From Thaumarchaeota archaeon UBA160 (GTDB lineage Archaea > Thermoproteota > Nitrososphaeria > Conexivisphaerales > UBA164), in assembly GCA_002506605.1 (NCBI GenBank), contig DAXX01000071.1:1-10173 (forward strand): a DNA stretch of 10,173 nucleotides, given 5' to 3'. Made by a program: the position numbers and the translations under genes. The notes below the pieces were generated by a model. It was given only the letters and a program-made list of their open reading frames with translations. It searched no databases and was not told where the DNA came from. Shown here in pieces: positions 6,005 to 10,173 of the stretch (the stretch's first letter is position 1; every line of letters begins with the position of its first letter).

Positions 6005-6633
6005 AACTCAAACTTTCTCCTTCTAGCATATCTTCCTCTTCTTTCTATTTCTTCTACCTTGTTCATGAACTTATCCTTTGCTATTCTGCTTGTTGAAAAA
6101 TAACCTTTAGAGAAAAATTCATACGCTTGCTCATAAACGTCTGAATGTTGCACATTAATGATCTCTCTAAATAGGTGAAAGTCAACGGCATAGTCTTCAA
6201 CCCTTTGAGTATAATAAGAAAGACCAAAATCTATCATGTACCATTTACCGCTGTTTAATTCTAACAAAAGATTTGAAGTATTTGGGTCACCATGAGCTAT
6301 GCCATTATTGTGAAGCTTAGCAAGGTATTCTCCAGCAATAAATGAAAGATCTGGTCTATTATTAATCAATTCTTTCATTGTCTTTCCATAAACATACTGC
6401 ATAACTATTGTGAATGAATTCAGCCCAACATAAAGCACATAAGGAGTTAAGATGCAGTTTCTTGCAGCTCTTAGCATTTTTGCTTCTCTTACGGTCCTGA
6501 TTCTTCTAAGATAACTGTCTAAATCTTCAACCATATATGGTTTTTTAACTCTCACTTTATAGATTACATCTAGAGGTCCCCATTTTCCTAGGTAAATATT
6601 AGCCTCAGCGCCTTTGCTTATCAGCTTCTCCAA
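6001..6633 (-). CDS. bud32: Bud32/PRPK, KEOPS atypical kinase/ATPase
   Basis: Bud32 is the small ATPase/kinase subunit of KEOPS, the complex that makes N6-threonylcarbamoyl-adenosine (t6A37) in ANN-decoding tRNAs. It activates Kae1. At 210 residues it is the normal stand-alone size. Motifs: SKGAEANIYLG (6-16) as the short Gly-rich loop, VIYKVRVKKPY with Lys26 as the ATP lysine, RTVREAKML (46-54) with Glu50, HNNGIAHGDPNTSN (108-121) as catalytic loop, IDFGLS (134-139) with the metal-binding Asp135, and a basic RGRYARRRK tail (199-207). The catalytic loop has Pro where HGDLTTSN usually has Leu. The start is a TTG at 6633, inside the end of kae1 (13-base overlap); an in-frame stop just upstream rules out longer starts. 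GAGGTG lies two bases before the TTG, closer than usual for a Shine-Dalgarno. It is the last gene of the operon. Confidence 0.94.
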   Translation of the reverse strand: MEKLISKGAEANIYLGKWGPLDVIYKVRVKKPYMVEDLDSYLRRIRTVREAKMLRAARNCILTPYVLYVGLNSFTIVMQYVYGKTMKELINNRPDLSFIAGEYLAKLHNNGIAHGDPNTSNLLLELNSGKWYMIDFGLSYYTQRVEDYAVDFHLFREIINVQHSDVYEQAYEFFSKGYFSTSRIAKDKFMNKVEEIERRGRYARRRKFEF

Positions 6634-7604
6634 GGCACCTCAACCTCATCTATTCTCCAAGATTGATCAACAAAAGCATGTTCAGGTTCAACTTTGTAGC
6701 CATATTTATGGTAAAGCGCCCCCAACCAAGCTATCTGTGCTCCGTTATCGCCTGCATAATCAGCAGGAACTATAAATAACTTGCTATCGTGCCTTTCTGC
6801 AATATAGCTGAGCATCTCCTTCAACCTTTTGTTAGCCGCAACGCCACCTACAACCATGATTTCAGGTTTTTTTGTTAAAGCTAATGCTCTTTCTGCAGTC
6901 TCTGCAAGCATAGAAAAGGCAACCTCTTGTAATGAATAGGCCATATCCTCAACCCTAAACCTACTTAATAACTTCTTTGCTGCGCTAAGGATTCCGGAAA
7001 AAGAAAGGTCATTGCCTTTTACCACATAAGGGAGTTGAACGAAATTTTTCCCTTTAGAAGCAAGCGCTTCTACTTGAGGGCCTGATGGAGAAGAAAATCC
7101 TATGCTTCTTCCGAACTGATCTATTAGCTGACCAAGAGTTATATCTAGAGTTTCTCCAAAAACCCTCCACCTTTTGTTATGAGCAGAAAGTATCATCGTG
7201 TGGCCGCCAGAAAGCAAAAGCACGAGCGGATCTTTAGCGCCTGTAAGAAGCGCTCCAAGTTCTATATGACCTATTCCATGATGGACAGGAATAAGAGGCT
7301 TATCATAATAAGCAGAAATAAACCTTGCTAGAGTCGCGCCAACCCTTAGACACGGTCCTAATCCTGGTCCTGCTGAATAAGCTATAAAATCAAGATCGCG
7401 ATAGCTTACAGAAGCTTTTATCAATGATTCTTTAAGAACCTTTGGCGCTACATCTGAATGGTGTCTAGAAGCCTCTCTTGGATGTATGCCTGCTCCTTCT
7501 GGGGGTCTATACACATCCTTAACGTTAGATAATATTCTTCCATCATCACTAATTACAGAGGCTCCAAACGTATGGGCTGTGCTTTCAATTCCAAGCCCTA
7601 TCAT
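6621..7604 (-). CDS. kae1: Kae1/TsaD family tRNA threonylcarbamoyltransferase, KEOPS subunit
   Basis: Kae1 transfers the threonylcarbamoyl group from TC-AMP to A37 of tRNA within KEOPS. From the ATG at 7604 it has 327 residues, the usual stand-alone archaeal length. ASKHA-fold landmarks: GLGIESTAHT (3-12), HHSDV, metal ligands in VHHGIGHIELG (His109 and His113), SGGHT (132-136), GETLDITLGQLIDQFGR (150-166), and the last metal ligand Asp286 in GDNGAQIAWLG. SGGNT is more common than the SGGHT seen here. The start overlaps the moaE stop as ATGA. A GTG at 7616 could add four residues (MVRR), but the ATG gives the family-typical MIxLGIESTA beginning. It is not fused to Bud32, which follows immediately with a 13-base overlap, so the two subunits are made together from one message. 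Confidence 0.96.
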   Translation of the reverse strand: MIGLGIESTAHTFGASVISDDGRILSNVKDVYRPPEGAGIHPREASRHHSDVAPKVLKESLIKASVSYRDLDFIAYSAGPGLGPCLRVGATLARFISAYYDKPLIPVHHGIGHIELGALLTGAKDPLVLLLSGGHTMILSAHNKRWRVFGETLDITLGQLIDQFGRSIGFSSPSGPQVEALASKGKNFVQLPYVVKGNDLSFSGILSAAKKLLSRFRVEDMAYSLQEVAFSMLAETAERALALTKKPEIMVVGGVAANKRLKEMLSYIAERHDSKLFIVPADYAGDNGAQIAWLGALYHKYGYKVEPEHAFVDQSWRIDEVEVPWRS

Positions 7605-8038
7605 TCTTCTAACCACTTCGATGTTCCATCCTCATAGATCTCTTTTTTCCATATTGTGGGTTCTTTTTTATATCTATCAATAACGTATGGAAGAGCGGAA
7701 AGCGCCTGGCTTCTATCCTTGCTCCATATTATTGCGATTACAAGGGGTTCGCCAGGGGCAAAATAGCCGTAAAAATGATATATTTTGCAATCGTTTGTAA
7801 AAAACCTGTTTTTAGCGTCAAAACAAATTTCCTCCAATTTTTTGTCTGCTAAATCCTTATAAGCTTCTATGTAAAGTTGTTTAACTTTCTTACCATCCTT
7901 GCTGAAATCTTTTACCGTTCCTATATAATATAGAACAATACCATCCTTTCCAGGATCTCTATTTAAAGCATCTAATATAAGCTTTGCCGTATCAATCTTG
8001 CCTTTTTCATACATCCCACTTTTAGGGATTTCCGTCAT
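7601..8038 (-). CDS. moaE: MoaE, molybdopterin synthase catalytic subunit
   Basis: MoaE is the large subunit of molybdopterin synthase. It converts cyclic pyranopterin monophosphate to molybdopterin with sulfur from the thiocarboxylated tail of MoaD. From the ATG at 8038 it is 145 residues, the normal size. Family features: YYIGTVKDF (37-45, usual GxVR), LYIEAYKDLADKKL (55-68), APGEPLVIAIIWSKDR (94-109, usual GE...HR), and IDRYKKEPTIWKKE (120-133) with the lysines matching the two catalytic ones of E. coli MoaE. Arg of GxVR is Lys here. A TTG at 8044 could also start it, but GGAGG about nine bases before the ATG fits 8038. It overlaps the glycosyltransferase end by 17 bases and kae1 by four. 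No MoaD-like gene is in the window, so that partner must be elsewhere. Confidence 0.93.
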   Translation of the reverse strand: MTEIPKSGMYEKGKIDTAKLILDALNRDPGKDGIVLYYIGTVKDFSKDGKKVKQLYIEAYKDLADKKLEEICFDAKNRFFTNDCKIYHFYGYFAPGEPLVIAIIWSKDRSQALSALPYVIDRYKKEPTIWKKEIYEDGTSKWLEE

Positions 8039-9158
8039 GAACAAGATCCTCCAATATGCTTTTTACCTTTTGCTGAGTATTTATAGATCTGGCTATTTTT
8101 GAAGGTATTTCTATGTTTTTTATAAATCTATCATCTTCAAGCAGAAGTTGCACGCTTTCTAAGAGATCTTTTGGTTTTGTTTTATACTGATCCATATAAA
8201 GTCCAAAGCCAAGCTCTTGAACTCTTAGCGCATTTTGCTCTTGCTCTCCATGCAACGCTATAGGAAAAACTATCATCGGTTTTCCGTAAATTATGCCTTC
8301 CCCTATAGTTGTTAATCCTCCTCTAACTATAAGAGCATCAGAACATATCATATTTTCCTCACGATTTTCGTCCCAACCAATTATTCGCATGTTACCATAA
8401 TCAAATACATAATTCTTTTTGTTATAATCGCCTAAGCTAACAGTAACATGATAATTGTTAGGTAGCATCTTTGCTGTCTTTAACAAAAGATCTACTATAA
8501 GCTTCTTTGTTGGTGCGGGTCCGCTTATAGGAGCAAATATTCTACGAATACCATTGTTATTGCATTCAAGCTTTTTATTAGGCATATCAACAAAAAACCC
8601 TGCATAAATAACCTTTTTTTCTATACTTTTTAGCTGCATGCTGAACTTTGAGATGTTATAAGGAGGAGGCAAATCGGGGGAAAGTATGACGTCAGCTAAA
8701 TCCCATACAGCGCCTAGTAATTCTCCGAACAGCCTTTCCAAAAAAAGATAAACTCCAGTTCTTAATGGGAAAAGAATTTTTGCCTGATTTATTATAAGCG
8801 CGCTCTTTTTATCTACAAGTCTTGAAGCTATAAGAGGCGAAATCCTTGAATCAGATATTATAACTGAAGGGTTAAGTTCTTTTATCCTTTTTCTTTCTTC
8901 CCTAATTTGAACGGCAAGCGTGCTGAACGGTCTATAAAATCTTTTAATGGTTTTTTTAAAAGACATTCTTCCTTCTTCTGTCCAAACCACGTCTAGGGGA
9001 GTAGCGTAAAAAGTTCTATAATGTGAAGAAGATATTTTGAAAGCCTCCCCCCAACTTGAAAAGTACTTTTCGCCTTCAAGGTGCTTAGCAAGCCAAAGGC
9101 TCCTCGCTATGTGTCCAAGCCCTGTTCCGTATACTGAAAAGTACCATTTATAGCTCAA
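8022..9158 (-). CDS. MurG-like GT-B glycosyltransferase
   Basis: This 378-residue protein has the GT-B layout of the GT28/MurG group. The N-terminal domain begins with the glycine-rich loop YGTGLGHIARSLWLAKHL (10-27). The C-terminal domain carries RGGLTTIGEGIIYGKP (279-294) followed by HGEQEQNA (303-310), the nucleotide-sugar binding region where MurG has GxxT..E and QxxNA. A hydrophobic, partly basic stretch at about 130-155 (FPLRTGVYLFLERLFGELLG) may touch the membrane. The donor is probably a UDP-sugar, but the acceptor (a lipid or glycan) is not readable. Archaea lack murein, so MurG itself is not expected. The start is TTG at 9158, overlapping the AMMECR1 stop by 11 bases; the next in-frame Met lies well inside the fold. 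It could be a surface-glycan or glycolipid enzyme. Confidence 0.82.
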   Translation of the reverse strand: MSYKWYFSVYGTGLGHIARSLWLAKHLEGEKYFSSWGEAFKISSSHYRTFYATPLDVVWTEEGRMSFKKTIKRFYRPFSTLAVQIREERKRIKELNPSVIISDSRISPLIASRLVDKKSALIINQAKILFPLRTGVYLFLERLFGELLGAVWDLADVILSPDLPPPYNISKFSMQLKSIEKKVIYAGFFVDMPNKKLECNNNGIRRIFAPISGPAPTKKLIVDLLLKTAKMLPNNYHVTVSLGDYNKKNYVFDYGNMRIIGWDENREENMICSDALIVRGGLTTIGEGIIYGKPMIVFPIALHGEQEQNALRVQELGFGLYMDQYKTKPKDLLESVQLLLEDDRFIKNIEIPSKIARSINTQQKVKSILEDLVHDGNP

Positions 9159-9780
9159 GGTTAACTTGTTCTACTTCTCCTTTTGGTTCTTTTTCTCCAA
9201 AAACATATGCACTGAACCTATAAAGCCTTATTCCGCCTCTTCTCCATAGGTTTCTGTCAGCTCCAGCTTTAAGACAGCCATATGAAAGGAATTCTTCTAC
9301 GTTCCATCCTTCTTCAACAGGAACCTGAGGAAGCAAAAGCCCGCTCCCTAGAGCCCATTCTACTATTATGCCGTCTCGTCCAACTTTTATTTCTTTTAGG
9401 TAATCTTCAGGTCTTTTAACTAACACCTCTATGGGTGGGGTTAGGATGCTTACCTCTATCAGCACGTTATCAGCTTCCTTTGGATCTAATGGAGGAAATC
9501 TTGGGTCAAAATAAGCAGCATCAACCGCTGATTCTATCACATTATTTATCAGCGTTCCTGATGGATAAGGTCTACCGATGCATCCTAAAAGCTCTTTTTG
9601 CCTGTTCTTTATAGTAACAAAAGCCCCAGCAGACACTTTATATTTTTCAGGAACATTGAGTATTTGAATGTATTTCTTTGTTTTGCCATAATATTTTATA
9701 GCTTCTCTTGCAACATTTATAAGATATTTACCGTCATCAATTGTCCACTCGGGCATATGCCTTATTTCACTGTTCTGCAT
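9148..9780 (-). CDS. AMMECR1-domain protein
   Basis: This 210-residue protein belongs to the conserved AMMECR1 family (COG2078), found in archaea, some bacteria and eukaryotes and named after the human gene in the AMME deletion syndrome. Its biochemical role is still unclear. Motifs: AFVTIKN (53-59), LLGCIGRPYP (64-73, usual LRGCIG), AAYFDPRFPPL (88-98), IEVSILTPP (108-116), GRDGIIVEWALGSGLLLPQVP (134-154) and EEFLSYGCLKAG (162-173). The conserved Arg of RGCIG is Leu here. The ATG at 9780 is taken as start; the ATG at 9756 (MPEWTIDDGKYL) is a good alternative because family proteins usually begin close to DGKxL and a TATA-like box at 9795-9802 would start transcription near 9773. It opens the five-gene operon and so sets expression of MoaE, Kae1 and Bud32. 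Confidence 0.93.
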   Translation of the reverse strand: MQNSEIRHMPEWTIDDGKYLINVAREAIKYYGKTKKYIQILNVPEKYKVSAGAFVTIKNRQKELLGCIGRPYPSGTLINNVIESAVDAAYFDPRFPPLDPKEADNVLIEVSILTPPIEVLVKRPEDYLKEIKVGRDGIIVEWALGSGLLLPQVPVEEGWNVEEFLSYGCLKAGADRNLWRRGGIRLYRFSAYVFGEKEPKGEVEQVNLEL

Positions 9781-9794
9781 AATAACTTTTGCCC

Positions 9795-9802
9795 ATAATT
9801 AA
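9795..9802 (-). promoter_or_regulatory. TATA-like box of the AMMECR1-GT-moaE-kae1-bud32 operon
   Basis: TTAATTAT on the minus strand is the only good TATA candidate before the operon. Its centre is about 19 nt from the ATG at 9780 and about 43 nt from the ATG at 9756. The usual 26-nt spacing would place transcription start near 9773, which slightly favours the downstream ATG. Confidence 0.35.
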
Positions 9803-9839
9803 GGTTAAGAAAAAGGTTTTTCCTGCAAAGTAGTTATGA

Positions 9840-10173
9840 ATATTTACCTTATTTATAAAGGGCAGAAATGTCTTGAGGCCAAACCTATATAGGTCATTTA
9901 CAGAGCTTAACTGTCTGAGTTCGATTATGCATATGGAAATGTTAAAGATAAGCAGTAATTACAGAGGCTTAACAAAGGCAAAAATATGGTAAGACAGGCA
10001 ATTTAAGCTATCCTTAAAGTACAGATTGCTGTTGCTGTTTATTTGGCGTATGTTTTACAAAAGAATGAAAGCCTCACTCCTTCTAGGCAGCAGATCAAAA
10101 CTTTAGCCTGTTTTTATAATGGATTTGCCACTTTAACAGCTTTTTATGTGAATTTTTATCAAAAATCTCTCTG
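9840..10173 (+). pseudogene. Decayed coding remnant, possibly the C-terminus of a DDE transposase
   Basis: Positions 9840-9992 are open for 50 codons and read GRNVLRPNLYRSFTELN, then MLKISSNYRGLTKAKIW before TAA. One frame over, NMVRQAI (from 9983), a TAA at 10004, and AILKVQIAVAVYLAYVLQKN run on, with the frame open to the window end at 10173. Joining them with one frameshift gives RGLTKAK-NMVRQA-ILKVQIAVAVYLAYVL. This loosely resembles the last helix of IS4/IS5-type transposases (RGLkkvr...v.l...ayl). No good start codon or ribosome site is present. The assignment is tentative, and it could be chance open frames in AT-rich DNA or a gene that continues beyond the window. Confidence 0.3.
9898..9973 (+). 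repeat. Near-identical short direct repeat
   Basis: TTACAGAGCTTAAC (9898-9911) recurs as TTACAGAGGCTTAAC (9959-9973), differing by one inserted G, with start points 61 nt apart. It lies inside the decayed right-edge region. It may be a small duplication or coincidence. Confidence 0.35.

Noticed and set aside
7604..7616. GTG start four codons before the kae1 ATG
   Set aside because: The ATG overlapping the moaE stop (ATGA) gives the conserved N-terminus; the GTG would add MVRR without family support.
9885..9945. GTTCGATTATGC near 9920 resembling a tRNA T-loop
   Set aside because: The flanking bases do not form a T-stem, and no acceptor, D or anticodon stem could be placed around it.

Overview
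The window reads as chromosomal DNA from an AT-rich archaeon. The evidence is an archaeal/eukaryal-type translation factor 1A, the KEOPS proteins Kae1 and Bud32, an AMMECR1-family protein, TATA-like boxes about 20-35 nt before leaderless or short-leader starts, and frequent TTG starts at overlapping gene junctions. Kae1 and Bud32 are separate genes here, whereas many Euryarchaeota (Methanocaldococcus and, as I recall, Thermoplasma) carry them fused. That and the look of aIF1A lean towards a TACK/Thermoproteota-like or related deep lineage, but I cannot name the species. No tRNA, rRNA or CRISPR array was seen.

Layout. Positions 1-166 hold the 3' end of a decayed IS200/IS605-type TnpB gene with its right-end hairpin. 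A plus-strand pair follows: a divergent MoeA-like molybdopterin molybdenumtransferase (343-1485) and aIF1A (1532-1843). Facing them is a tight three-gene minus-strand operon, read from 4451 down to 1887: a RimI-like GNAT acetyltransferase, a 415-residue membrane-anchored protein I do not recognise, and a DMT/EamA-type transporter. Positions 4452-4843 are non-coding and contain a 147-bp unit bounded by 14-bp perfect inverted repeats, which looks like a MITE. Next comes a plus-strand alkaline-phosphatase-superfamily phosphodiesterase (4844-6004). It ends tail-to-tail, with overlapping stop codons, against a five-gene minus-strand operon (9780 down to 6001): AMMECR1, a MurG-like GT-B glycosyltransferase, MoaE, Kae1 and Bud32, each overlapping the next. 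The right edge (9781-10173) has no intact gene. It carries broken reading frames that weakly resemble the C-terminus of a DDE transposase.

How the genes fit together. MoaE builds the molybdopterin dithiolene and MoeA inserts the metal, so the window holds two separated steps of Mo/W-cofactor synthesis. Kae1 and Bud32 make the t6A tRNA modification, aIF1A works in translation initiation, and the GNAT resembles a protein N-terminal acetylase, so much of the window concerns translation. The core genes are bordered or interrupted by mobile-element debris at three places. The least explained part is the GNAT / 415-residue membrane protein / DMT operon. I found nothing that clearly amounts to a new defence or mobile system.
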